Assembly: GCF_014640335.1 (NCBI RefSeq)
Contig: NZ_BMGT01000001.1
Location: forward strand, 1,240,001-1,304,000
Direction: 5' to 3'
Length of the DNA: 64,000 bases
Source: Edaphobacter dinghuensis
Lineage (GTDB): Bacteria; Acidobacteriota; Terriglobia; Terriglobales; Acidobacteriaceae
In this document: in pieces, positions 1 through 8,902 of the stretch
How positions within the stretch are numbered: the first letter of the stretch is position 1
How the letters are laid out: each line of letters begins with the position of its first letter
Made by a program: the position numbers and the translations under genes
The notes under the pieces: model-generated
The model's input: only the letters and a program-made list of their open reading frames with translations
Database searches by the model: none
Told to the model about the DNA's origin: nothing

Positions 1-1
1 C

Positions 2-925
2 CAGTTCTATACCGATAGCTGGTCCCGCGTCGACCTTGCCCCGGTGATAGTGCTGAAGCGCACGGCGGATCGTCAAACGATTGCAACCATTGCAAAGGGC
101 GATCTGACAAAGCTCCCTACCGCGGGTTGGCATGCGCCAGAGGTCTTTGTTGCAAAAGGGCGCGACGGCAAGACAGATATCTGGGGCTTGATCTATAAGC
201 CAGCTAATTTTGACCCTTCAAAGAAATATCCGGTTGTCGAGGCAATCTACGCAGGGCCACAGGGCTCGTTTGTGCCGAAATCATTCAATCTCCGTGGGAT
301 GCCGCTGACGGAACTTGGATTTGTGGTTGTACAGATTGATGGCATGGGAACCAACAATCGATCGAAAGCGTTTCACGATGTCATTTGGAAAAACCTGAAA
401 GATGGCGGCTTTGAGGACCGCATTCTTTGGCACAAAGCAGCGGCGCAAAAGTTTCCCTGGTACGACGACACGCGCGTCGGAATTTATGGCACCTCGGCAG
501 GTGGTCAGAACGCTCTGGGTGCTTTGCTCTTTCATCCGGAGTTCTACAAGGCTGCGGTGGCAAACAGTGGGAGCCACGACAACCGTATGGACAAGATGTG
601 GTGGAACGAACAGTGGATGGGATGGCCAATAGGACCGCAGTATGCGGCCTCGTCGAATGTGGATAATGCATATCGTTTACAGGGCAGATTGTTACTTGTG
701 TTTGGAGAGATGGATCATAATGTCGACCCGTCCTCGACGTTGCAGGTCGTCAATGCCTTGATCAAGGCAGATAAAGATTTTGAACTGCTGGAGGTTCCTG
801 GCGGCGGCCATGGAGCAGGCGGGGAATACGGCGAGCGCCGTCTATTGGACTTCTTCGTTCGTTCTCTTGAGGGAGAGAAAACAGTGAACTGGAATGCGGC
901 GCCCTCAACGGTTCAACATAAATAG
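2..925 (+). CDS. S9-family prolyl oligopeptidase / DPP IV-like, C-terminal part (5' truncated by window edge)
   Basis: The reading frame is open from base 2, so this is the C-terminal catalytic half of a larger peptidase whose beta-propeller lies outside the window. A GTG at 44 could start a 293-residue product but is probably internal. Numbering from that codon, the alpha/beta-hydrolase triad is clear: Ser151 in GTSAGG, Asp224 in GEMDHNVDP and His256 in GGGHGAG. Family S9 enzymes cleave small peptides, often after proline (prolyl oligopeptidase) or at an X-Pro dipeptide (DPP IV). The gene ends 30 bases before the GH127 gene on the same strand, and a catabolic role on proline- or hydroxyproline-rich peptides fits the neighbours. 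The exact S9 subfamily cannot be told without the N-terminus. Confidence 0.85.
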   Translation, partial: QFYTDSWSRVDLAPVIVLKRTADRQTIATIAKGDLTKLPTAGWHAPEVFVAKGRDGKTDIWGLIYKPANFDPSKKYPVVEAIYAGPQGSFVPKSFNLRGMPLTELGFVVVQIDGMGTNNRSKAFHDVIWKNLKDGGFEDRILWHKAAAQKFPWYDDTRVGIYGTSAGGQNALGALLFHPEFYKAAVANSGSHDNRMDKMWWNEQWMGWPIGPQYAASSNVDNAYRLQGRLLLVFGEMDHNVDPSSTLQVVNALIKADKDFELLEVPGGGHGAGGEYGERRLLDFFVRSLEGEKTVNWNAAPSTVQHK

Positions 926-955
926 CAAAGACAGAATGCAGGAAGGCGGAAGACA

Positions 956-2887
956 ATGAGCAACAACGTGACTCGTAGAGGATTTCTGGCAGGGATAGCA
1001 GCCGCAAGCGGAATCGCGCTCATGCCGGAGGACGCAGCAGCCCAAAAAACTCTCAACGTCTCTATTGTGGAAGACACTGAGAATGCTACATTGACCAACT
1101 CTGCGGTAGAGAAGGTTGCCTGGAAGGCCAAGCCTTTCCCGATGCCTCAGGTCCGTCTATTGCCAAGCTTCTGGATGGACATGATGGAGTTGAATCGCAG
1201 TTATCTATACTCTCTTCCAAATGATCGGCTTGCGCATAACTTTCGCGTGACGGCGGGACTCCCTTCGGATGCGGTTCCGCTTGGTGGATGGGAGGCCCCG
1301 GATTGCGAACTGCGTGGGCACTATGTCGGGCACTATCTATCTGGGTGCGCTCTACTTCACGCAAGCACCGGCGATCTTGAAATTCGTAACAAGGCGAATG
1401 CGCTGGTGGCAATTCTCGCCGAGTGCCAAGCGAAAGATGGTTATTTGGGAGCATATCCTGCGACGTTCTACGACCGCCTGCGTAATCATGAAAAGGTATG
1501 GGCTCCCTTTTACACCTATCACAAGATTCTGGCTGGGATGCTCGAGATGTATCAGCATACCGGCAATCGGCAGGCGCTACAGGTGGCAGTTCGAATGGCT
1601 GATTGGGCCGATGCATGGTCGAAGCCGTTTACGGCTGAGGATTGGCAGAGAGTGTTGCTCACTGAGCATGGGGGCATGAACGAAGCTGCATTCAATCTTT
1701 ACGCCATTACTGGCCAGGTGAAATATCGAGATCTTGGATACCGCTTTGAGCATAAGAAGATCTTTGATCCCCTCGCGGCAGGCGAAGACAAGCTTGCGGG
1801 CAATCATGCAAATACCAATATTCCAAAGGTGATTGGCGCAGCACGCGGGTACGAACTTACTGGCGATGAGCGCTACAGCCGCATCAGCCAAGTTTTTTAT
1901 GACGCTGTCGTAGAGCATCACAGCTATTGCACGGGGGGCACCAGCAATGGCGAGTTCTGGCACAAGCCTGACGCTGTATCGACCGAGTTAGGAGGAGCAG
2001 CGCAGGAATGTTGCTGCTCGTACAACATGATGAAATTGACGCGACACCTCTTCGGACAGCAGCCGGATGCGAAATACTTCGATTACTATGAGCGTCAACT
2101 GTTGAACATGCGCTACGGCACACAGGACCGGAACGGTATGTTGATGTACTACGTTTCCCTGCATCCGGGGCTCTATAAGACATTTGGAACACCGTTCGAT
2201 GCCTTCTGGTGCTGCACGGGAACAGGGAGCGAGGAGTACGCAAAATTGAGCGACTCTATCTACTTTCATGATGACCAGACCGTGTATGTCAACTTATTTA
2301 TTCCATCGAAGCTCGACTGGACGGAGCGCGGCTTAAAGTTGCACCAGACGACGAAGTTCCCCAACGAAGAGAAGACCGCGCTCACAATCGAAAGCGCGCC
2401 GCAGCGGGCAACAGCAATCAAGATTCGTGTGCCATATTGGGCAACGAATGGAGTCTTTGTCCGGATCAATGGAGCTATTCAAAAATCCGTTGCCACTCCC
2501 GCCAGCTATCTAACGCTAGAACATCCATGGAAGGATGGCGACATCATTGAAATGGATCTGCCAATGACGTTGCACATCAATATGGCACCGGATGATAAGC
2601 AGGTTCAGGCAGCGATGTATGGGCCGGTGGTGCTTGCTGCCCGTCTTGGGACTGAGGGACTAACAACCTCGATGATCTACGCAAGCAACGGACCCGATGA
2701 CACGGATCGAGGCATACCGATGCCTGAGGTCACAGAGCCCGGTGTTTGGTTCGAGCGTGCGGAAGCGTTACCGAATTACACATTGCACTTCCGTAGTAAG
2801 GGGCACGAGCCCATTCACTCGCTCGTCCCTCTCAACCAGATCACAGATGAACGCTACTCGGTCTATTTAAGAAACACGTCAGTGTAG
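956..2887 (+). CDS. GH127-type beta-L-arabinofuranosidase (DUF1680), Tat-exported
   Basis: This 643-residue protein starts with a twin-arginine signal (TRRGFLAG near residue 7, then a hydrophobic stretch and an AAA end near residue 28), so it is probably exported folded. The body matches the DUF1680/GH127 family. Glu351 and Cys353 (in QECCCSYNM) and the pair Cys419-Cys420 (in FWCCTGTG) correspond in order and spacing to the zinc-binding Glu338/Cys340 and the nucleophile pair Cys417/Cys418 of Bifidobacterium HypBA1. That enzyme removes beta-L-arabinofuranose, including from hydroxyproline-linked chains of extensin. An AGGAAGG sequence precedes the ATG. GH146, a sister family with the same cysteine chemistry, is an alternative. 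Substrate is inferred, chemistry is well supported. Confidence 0.88.
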   Translation: MSNNVTRRGFLAGIAAASGIALMPEDAAAQKTLNVSIVEDTENATLTNSAVEKVAWKAKPFPMPQVRLLPSFWMDMMELNRSYLYSLPNDRLAHNFRVTAGLPSDAVPLGGWEAPDCELRGHYVGHYLSGCALLHASTGDLEIRNKANALVAILAECQAKDGYLGAYPATFYDRLRNHEKVWAPFYTYHKILAGMLEMYQHTGNRQALQVAVRMADWADAWSKPFTAEDWQRVLLTEHGGMNEAAFNLYAITGQVKYRDLGYRFEHKKIFDPLAAGEDKLAGNHANTNIPKVIGAARGYELTGDERYSRISQVFYDAVVEHHSYCTGGTSNGEFWHKPDAVSTELGGAAQECCCSYNMMKLTRHLFGQQPDAKYFDYYERQLLNMRYGTQDRNGMLMYYVSLHPGLYKTFGTPFDAFWCCTGTGSEEYAKLSDSIYFHDDQTVYVNLFIPSKLDWTERGLKLHQTTKFPNEEKTALTIESAPQRATAIKIRVPYWATNGVFVRINGAIQKSVATPASYLTLEHPWKDGDIIEMDLPMTLHINMAPDDKQVQAAMYGPVVLAARLGTEGLTTSMIYASNGPDDTDRGIPMPEVTEPGVWFERAEALPNYTLHFRSKGHEPIHSLVPLNQITDERYSVYLRNTSV

Positions 2888-2927
2888 TCGGTGCCAAAGT
2901 CTCGTAGTGTATTTCGGGAGGGATTGA

Positions 2928-4502
2928 TTGTTCAGCACGCGGTACTCTCGCAGGGATGTTTTACGCGCTACATCGCTTGCCATTGGCGCTCTTGCACTTC
3001 CAGCATGGGCTGATGGAAAAAAGCACATGCCATCAGACCCATCTGGCACTCAGGAGATATTGATTCGAGCCGATGTCGAGATCGCACGAATCCACCCTGA
3101 ATTGCACGGCCAATTTGCGGAACATCTCGGCTCGTGCATCTATGGCGGATTATGGGTTGGCCGCGAATCCCCTATCCCAAATACGAATGGGTTTCGTGCT
3201 GATGCTGTGCGTTGGCTAAAAGAATTGGGTGTCCCTGTGCTGCGCTGGCCCGGTGGATGTTTTGCCGACGACTATCATTGGCGCGATGGGGTGGGGCCTC
3301 CGAAGAGCCGTCCTCGGAGCCTGAACGTCAGTTGGGGAAATGTGATTGAGGACAACAGCTTCGGTACGCATGAGTTCATGGAGCTATGCAGATTAATCGG
3401 CGCCGAGCCTTACCTGGCAGGCAATGTCGGCAGCGCTACGCCACGCGAGATGCGCGACTGGGTGGAGTATTGCAACCAGCCTTCAGGTACGACGCTCTCT
3501 GATCTGCGTATCAGTAACGGTGCGAAGGAACCTTTCAGGGTAAAGTATTGGGGAGTTGGCAATGAGAGTTGGGGTTGCGGAGGTAATATGCCTGCGCACT
3601 ACTATGGCGAGCTTTATCGGCGCTACTCTACCTTTTTGCACGATATAGGCGGAACGGAGTTGTTTCTGATTGCCAGCGGTCCTTCTGGCGACGATGTGCG
3701 ATGGACGCGGGAGTTATTGGACGTCTGTCAAACCCACATGCCTGCGGGCCTCAGCATGCACTACTATTCCGGTGGTCCCGCAGAAGCGACACATTTTTCA
3801 GCAAAACAAGCCGAAGAACAGTTCGCAATTTTTCAGAGCGTGGAGCAGGCGATCATACATCAACGTGAGGTCGTCAACGGCTACTACCATGGTGACGAGA
3901 CCGCACTCATTTTAGACGAGTGGGGCGTGTGGGATGCGACCGATCCTATCGACGAGCAAAAGCGCGGCAAGCTGTGGCAACAGAGCACGATGCGTAGTGC
4001 CGTCGCCGCTGGGCTAGGGTTGAATCTCTTCAATCGTCAGGCAGACAAGCTTTATATGTGCAACATTGCCCAGGTAATGAATGTCCTGCAATCCTTACTT
4101 CTGACGGACGGCCCAGAAGGAAAGAACTCGGTACGTACAACGACATATTTTGCCTTCATGCTCTTCAAGGCCCATCGCGGAAATATGTCGGTCATGACGC
4201 GTGCCGACAGCGATTCGCCCCACTCTGTATCTCTATCTGCTTCTCGCACCGATCGCAGCTTGGTAGTCAGCCTGGTTAATTCTAGTGCGACAAAGGCGGT
4301 TACGGTGCGTTGCAAGATCTTGGGCTTCCCCGGCACGCGGGTCTCCGGCCAGATGCTCCATTCTAATGATCTCAATGCTTATAACAGTTTTGAGCAGCCA
4401 GATCTTCTTCATCCCACTACTTTTTCGCCGCGTCTCGAAGATGGAGTTCTCATCGTCGAGTTGCCTCCGCTCTCAGTTGCAACAGCCACGGTAGAGGCAT
4501 AA
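2928..4502 (+). CDS. GH51-type alpha-L-arabinofuranosidase, Tat-exported
   Basis: The start is a TTG at 2928 with a GGGAGGGA ribosome site just before it. This choice puts a twin-arginine signal (SRRDVL, hydrophobic core, ALPAWADG) at the N-terminus of a 524-residue protein. The rest resembles GH51 retaining alpha-L-arabinofuranosidases: the acid/base Glu213 lies in GVGNESWGCGG and the nucleophile Glu331 in ILDEWGVW, with a C-terminal beta domain. Most bacterial GH51 enzymes are cytoplasmic, so an exported form is noteworthy. It releases terminal alpha-linked arabinofuranose from plant arabinans, arabinoxylans or glycoproteins. It sits between the GH127 enzyme and an amino-acid permease and probably shares their transcript. 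Confidence 0.87.
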   Translation: MFSTRYSRRDVLRATSLAIGALALPAWADGKKHMPSDPSGTQEILIRADVEIARIHPELHGQFAEHLGSCIYGGLWVGRESPIPNTNGFRADAVRWLKELGVPVLRWPGGCFADDYHWRDGVGPPKSRPRSLNVSWGNVIEDNSFGTHEFMELCRLIGAEPYLAGNVGSATPREMRDWVEYCNQPSGTTLSDLRISNGAKEPFRVKYWGVGNESWGCGGNMPAHYYGELYRRYSTFLHDIGGTELFLIASGPSGDDVRWTRELLDVCQTHMPAGLSMHYYSGGPAEATHFSAKQAEEQFAIFQSVEQAIIHQREVVNGYYHGDETALILDEWGVWDATDPIDEQKRGKLWQQSTMRSAVAAGLGLNLFNRQADKLYMCNIAQVMNVLQSLLLTDGPEGKNSVRTTTYFAFMLFKAHRGNMSVMTRADSDSPHSVSLSASRTDRSLVVSLVNSSATKAVTVRCKILGFPGTRVSGQMLHSNDLNAYNSFEQPDLLHPTTFSPRLEDGVLIVELPPLSVATATVEA

Positions 4503-4504
4503 CC

Positions 4505-6019
4505 ATGGCTAACTTGCCTGAGCTATCTGTCGCGAACGGGAGTACTGCGGTAGAACCTGAGTTCCGCAAAGCGCTCGGCCTCTTCGACTCCATCATGATT
4601 GTTGCTGGCATCATGGTAGGTTCGGGAATTTTTATTGTTAGTGCGGAGATCTCGCGGCAGGTTGGTTCTGCTGGATGGCTGCTCGTGACATGGCTCATCA
4701 CTGGCGTTCTCACCGTTGCTGGTGCACTCAGCTATGGGGAACTCGCGGCCATGATGCCAGAGGCGGGCGGCATGTATGTTTACCTGCGCGAAGCGTTTTC
4801 ACCTATGCTCGGCTTTCTCTATGGGTGGACTCTACTTACAGTCATCCAGACCGGTACTATCGCTGCGGTGGCAATTGCCTTTGCTCGCTTCAGTGGCGTT
4901 GCCTTCCCTATTATTAGTGAGAGTCGTTATCTTATTGCGCCTATTCACGTGCTGCCCGGTTATGCTATCTCCCTTTCGACGGCGCAGGCGCTCGCGCTTG
5001 GCATCATTTTGGTAATAGCCGCCATCAACTGCTATGGCGTTCAGTGGGGAAAATTCATTCAGAACCTTTTCACCATGGCCAAGCTTATCGGCATGGTGGC
5101 GCTGTTGGCGTTGGGAGCGGTTGCCTTCTTCCTGCATCCTGGTATCTTCCACGTGAATTTCGCTGGCGCATGGAAACCGCTCAACGTAACGAAGATTGGC
5201 AACACTGAAATAACGACCGCTTTCGGCATGATCATCGCTGTCTGCGTTTCGCAGACAGGTTCTCTCTTCTCTGCGGATTCGTGGCATGACATCACCTTCG
5301 TCGCAGGCGAGGTGCGCAATCCCAGGCGAAATCTTCCACTCGCGCTAGGGATTGGAACCTCGCTGGTCATCGTGCTCTATCTGCTTTGTAATCTCTGCTA
5401 CCTCGCCGTACTCCCACTACATGCGATTCAGACAGCGCCGGATGATCGTGTTGCCACGCTAGTCGTCGATACCGTTTTGCCTGGAATTGGAAAGCTTGCT
5501 ATGGCGTTGTTGATTATGGTGTCTACCTACGGCACGGTCAATGCATTGACGCTTGCTGGCGGGCGTGCCTGTTATGCCATGGCGCAGGATGGCTTGTTCT
5601 TTCGCCGCGCAGGCCTTCTTAATAGCTCACAAGTACCCGGCTGGGCTCTGGTTTTACAGTGTGTATGGTCGCTCTTTCTGGTTCTCTCCCGCACCTATTC
5701 CGCAACCACAGGAGCATACGGCAATCTCTATAGCAATCTACTGGATTACGTGATTTCCGCCGCTTTGCTCTTTTACATCTTTACGGTTGCAGGGCTGTTC
5801 CGTTTGCGTCGTATCCGGCCGGATGCCCATCGTCCTTATCGCGCATGGGGATACCCCTGGCTTCCTGCGACGTACATTGCTGGCGCTTCCGTAATTCTGG
5901 CTGCCCTCTTCTGTTATCGCACGGCTACGACATGGCCCGGTCTATTGATTATTGCGAGTGGTGTACCTGTTTATTTTCTGCTACGGCATAGGCTGCCGAA
6001 GAAGAGTGTATCCCCGTAG
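4505..6019 (+). CDS. APC-superfamily amino-acid permease
   Basis: A 504-residue integral membrane protein with about twelve hydrophobic segments. Segment 1 carries the APC glycine signature GSGIF (near residue 40), as in amino-acid/polyamine and LAT-type exchangers. The ATG lies two bases after the stop of the GH51 gene, so translation is probably coupled. With arabinosidases upstream and hydroxyproline-degrading enzymes on the opposite strand, uptake of hydroxyproline, proline or another amino acid released from glycoproteins is a reasonable inference. The sequence alone does not set the substrate. It is convergent with the DUF885 peptidase gene, 66 bases apart. Confidence 0.85.
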   Translation: MANLPELSVANGSTAVEPEFRKALGLFDSIMIVAGIMVGSGIFIVSAEISRQVGSAGWLLVTWLITGVLTVAGALSYGELAAMMPEAGGMYVYLREAFSPMLGFLYGWTLLTVIQTGTIAAVAIAFARFSGVAFPIISESRYLIAPIHVLPGYAISLSTAQALALGIILVIAAINCYGVQWGKFIQNLFTMAKLIGMVALLALGAVAFFLHPGIFHVNFAGAWKPLNVTKIGNTEITTAFGMIIAVCVSQTGSLFSADSWHDITFVAGEVRNPRRNLPLALGIGTSLVIVLYLLCNLCYLAVLPLHAIQTAPDDRVATLVVDTVLPGIGKLAMALLIMVSTYGTVNALTLAGGRACYAMAQDGLFFRRAGLLNSSQVPGWALVLQCVWSLFLVLSRTYSATTGAYGNLYSNLLDYVISAALLFYIFTVAGLFRLRRIRPDAHRPYRAWGYPWLPATYIAGASVILAALFCYRTATTWPGLLIIASGVPVYFLLRHRLPKKSVSP

Positions 6020-6085
6020 TATCGCGTCTTCGGACAGGCATTGTTCGCTTCTCTATAGAACCTTTCAAGACTGCGATGCAGGTCT

Positions 6086-7876
6086 TCAGTGGGTTCTGGC
6101 TTGCTCGTCGATCCATCGTGTTACGTTCTCGTCCAATATATCCAGCGGCACAGGCCCGAGCGAAAGAACACAGGCATGAAACTGGCGTATATCGAAGCGC
6201 TTTCCAAGCCGTGCACGGGCCTTGGCTCGTAGATCAAGGATCTTTTGCTGACCAAGGCGATAGCTCAGTGCCTGACCAGGCCAAGAGATGTAGCGATCAA
6301 CCTCGGTCTGAATATTCTGATCATCCATCGCAGTATGTTGTTTGAAGAAATCGACCATCTGCTGGCGTGTCCAGTGTTTTTGATGGACGCCTGTATCTAC
6401 CACCAGTCGAATCGAACGCCACATCTCATTTTCTAGACGGCCATATTCGCTGTAGGGATCCTGGTAGAAGCCGAGTTCATGTCCGAGCTGTTCTGCATAT
6501 AAGGCCCAGCCTTCGGAGTAGGCGTCATAACTAGCAAAGCGGCGAAATGCAGGCAGATCCTTCAGCCCATCGGCAACGGAGAATTGAAGATGATGCCCAG
6601 GCAGGCCTTCGTGATAGGCAATCGCCTCCACATTCAATAACAGCCGGCTGCTTGGATTGTAGAGATTGACATTGACGCGGCCCGGTCGCCCGCTTGCTAT
6701 AGAACCGGGAGAGTAGTCCGCAGGTACAGCTGTCGGTGCGCGAAAGCTGTCCATCGGGACGACCTCCAAACGCAGCTTCGGTGCTACTGGAACTACCTCC
6801 AGAAGCTTGGCCTGAGATTGATCTTCGTAGTGCCGGTAAAGACCCATAAGCTGTTTGGCCGAGGTTGCGTGAAGCTTTGGATCGGTAAGGATGTGCGCGT
6901 TGAAGCTGGTCAGGTCGTGAAAACCTTGTGTCTCAGCCAACGCAAGCATCTGCTTCTGGATCTCCTTCACTTCACGCATGCCCTCGGCAAAGATGGCATC
7001 TCCATCCATCGTTGTTTGCACATGCTCGCGAATGGCATTTCGATAGAGTTCTTCACCGTTTGGAAGCGCCCAGATTCCTGGTTCGGTACGTCCTGCAGGT
7101 GCATAGGTCTCTCGAACAAAGACAGCGAAACGAGCATACGCAGGAAGGACATCCTGTCGGATGACGTCCAGCAGCTCTGTGCGGATCTTTGCCTGGTCTG
7201 TGGGGCTGATCTCTTTAGGAAACTGTGCGAGTGGCATAGCGAACGGACTTTTATCGGGTGTTGACGCCGCTATGTCGTTTGCCTGCACAGCGACCTTCTC
7301 CAGCAGGTAACGGGGCTCCATCAAATGATCGCGCATCCCCAGTCGCATCACGGCAGTCTCTTGTGCGAACACACGAGGAGCCTGTCGCAGCCGCGAAATG
7401 TAGTTGCGATAGTCCCGAACGGTGCGGAAGGGCATCTGCGAGTACATGGATGCCAGGTCCAGATGAACTCCGTTCATCTGGCTGACCGGCATCTCCCACT
7501 CCTTGAGGCGATAGCTTTCAACAGATGCTGCAAGCTGTCTGAGCATCATCTCGCGGCTGATTGTCTCCTGATTATCAAGTCCGTTTGTAGACATGGCGCG
7601 CAGGCGGCGAAGCTGCTCTGCAGCATGTGTTGCCTCCCGCGCCTGTTCTTCGGCCGAGTAATCGCTGAGACGATCGTTGAATCGCGTGTCTCCTACATAA
7701 GTGGCCAGCTCAGGGTGGTGTTCAAGCTCATACTCCCACTCTGCTGCATAAAAAGCATCAAGCCGTCGTGCATCAAAAGAGGGCTTCGGCGCCTGCGCTG
7801 GAGAAGTCCTTGTCAGCACAGGCACTGTGAGTAGCACCACGAGAAGAAGGCCGCTTACTTTAGGGAACTCGTTCAT
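6086..7876 (-). CDS. Secreted DUF885-family metallopeptidase-like protein
   Basis: A 596-residue protein with a signal peptide (hydrophobic stretch at residues 9-21, then TSPAQA). It carries the DUF885 hallmark HEGLPGHH at residues 422-429 followed by a conserved EGWALYAEQLG segment. DUF885 proteins are abundant in Acidobacteriota and are thought to be gluzincin-like zinc peptidases; the first His-Glu and later His of the motif would bind metal. Biochemical roles are mostly undescribed. It lies 102 bases downstream of the hydroxyproline operon on the same strand and may be read through from it, which would suit a role in releasing amino acids from peptides. Confidence 0.85.
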   Translation of the reverse strand: MNEFPKVSGLLLVVLLTVPVLTRTSPAQAPKPSFDARRLDAFYAAEWEYELEHHPELATYVGDTRFNDRLSDYSAEEQAREATHAAEQLRRLRAMSTNGLDNQETISREMMLRQLAASVESYRLKEWEMPVSQMNGVHLDLASMYSQMPFRTVRDYRNYISRLRQAPRVFAQETAVMRLGMRDHLMEPRYLLEKVAVQANDIAASTPDKSPFAMPLAQFPKEISPTDQAKIRTELLDVIRQDVLPAYARFAVFVRETYAPAGRTEPGIWALPNGEELYRNAIREHVQTTMDGDAIFAEGMREVKEIQKQMLALAETQGFHDLTSFNAHILTDPKLHATSAKQLMGLYRHYEDQSQAKLLEVVPVAPKLRLEVVPMDSFRAPTAVPADYSPGSIASGRPGRVNVNLYNPSSRLLLNVEAIAYHEGLPGHHLQFSVADGLKDLPAFRRFASYDAYSEGWALYAEQLGHELGFYQDPYSEYGRLENEMWRSIRLVVDTGVHQKHWTRQQMVDFFKQHTAMDDQNIQTEVDRYISWPGQALSYRLGQQKILDLRAKARARLGKRFDIRQFHACVLSLGPVPLDILDENVTRWIDEQARTH

Positions 7877-7978
7877 ATCCTAAGATGTTCCTTCCGCTTT
7901 GACGAACTGCGATGCACACTGCTTTTTAGTTCACTTGCAGTTGAAGGGAGCAGTTATGCCCGCAACACAAGAATCACT

Positions 7979-8902
7979 CTAGCTTCTTTGAGCGGGTATT
8001 AATTCGGATGACCTAATTGCCGGACGATTTGCGAGTGCTGTGTTGAACATCTTTTGTGCTTCCGCCAGTTCATCGCCTGTGATCTCAAGCCTGGGTGGCC
8101 GAACTGCAGCACTGCCGGTCCCCGTCTCACTCTGCACCCATTTGATCAGTTGTACAAACTTTGGCACCGTATCCATACGAAGCAGTGGAAGAAACCAACG
8201 ATAAAGCGAAAAGGCCTCTTCGTGTTTACCGGCTTTGGCAAGATTGAAGAGTGCAACGGACTCTGCGGGGAAGGCATTGACTAGGCCAGCGACCCAGCCC
8301 CTTGCGCCAGCGTTTATGCCTTCGACAATCGCATCATCTACTCCGACTGAGATTTGCAGGCGGTCGTCGAGAATCTCTCGGATTGCTGCGATTCGTCGGA
8401 CATCCGTGCTGGACTCTTTCACTGCGCGCAGGTTCTCGTGTTGCTTTGCCAGCTCAGCAATCTGTTCAGGAATGAAGTCGGTCTTGTAGGCAACTGGATT
8501 GTTGTAGAGCATGCAGGGGAGATTGGTTGCGCTAATAATAGTGGCGACGTGTTGTTTCATCTCGCGCCAGTCTGATGTGTAAACGTACGGCGGCAAGACC
8601 ATAAGGCCAGCGCATCCAGCCTCTTCTGCTTCTTTGGCCAGATCTACCGCGCCCACCGTTGAGAGCGAGGAGATTGCCGCAACAACAGGCGACTTGCCTG
8701 CCGCGCGAACAGCAGTCTTCAAAATTGCAACCTTTTCGGAGGCTTCAAGCGTTGCACCTTCGCCGAGCGACCCCAGCATGACAAGACCAGTACATCCGTT
8801 TTCCAACAGCCATGCTGCATGTCGCGCAAGAAACTCGTGATCGATTGCAAGGGCGCTGTTGAAGGGGGTGGTCATCGCAGGCATTACTCCAAACCAATTC
8901 AT
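7979..8902 (-). CDS. DapA/NAL-superfamily lyase, probable 1-pyrroline-4-hydroxy-2-carboxylate deaminase
   Basis: A 307-residue TIM-barrel protein of the dihydrodipicolinate synthase / N-acetylneuraminate lyase superfamily. It shows the GSLGE loop (residues 44-48), Tyr133 in MLYNNP and the Schiff-base Lys162 in RAVKESS. Its ATG overlaps the stop of the FAD-subunit gene by four bases. In this operon the expected member of the family is the deaminase that turns pyrroline-4-hydroxy-2-carboxylate into 2,5-dioxopentanoate, the third step of bacterial trans-4-hydroxy-L-proline catabolism. The dehydrogenase that would oxidise the product to 2-oxoglutarate is not in the window. A related keto-sugar-acid lyase cannot be excluded from sequence alone. 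Confidence 0.82.
   Translation of the reverse strand: MNWFGVMPAMTTPFNSALAIDHEFLARHAAWLLENGCTGLVMLGSLGEGATLEASEKVAILKTAVRAAGKSPVVAAISSLSTVGAVDLAKEAEEAGCAGLMVLPPYVYTSDWREMKQHVATIISATNLPCMLYNNPVAYKTDFIPEQIAELAKQHENLRAVKESSTDVRRIAAIREILDDRLQISVGVDDAIVEGINAGARGWVAGLVNAFPAESVALFNLAKAGKHEEAFSLYRWFLPLLRMDTVPKFVQLIKWVQSETGTGSAAVRPPRLEITGDELAEAQKMFNTALANRPAIRSSELIPAQRS

Noticed and set aside
1086..1616. 176-residue antisense frame inside the GH127 gene
   Set aside because: No start signal or family features, and the GH127 frame is clearly coding throughout.
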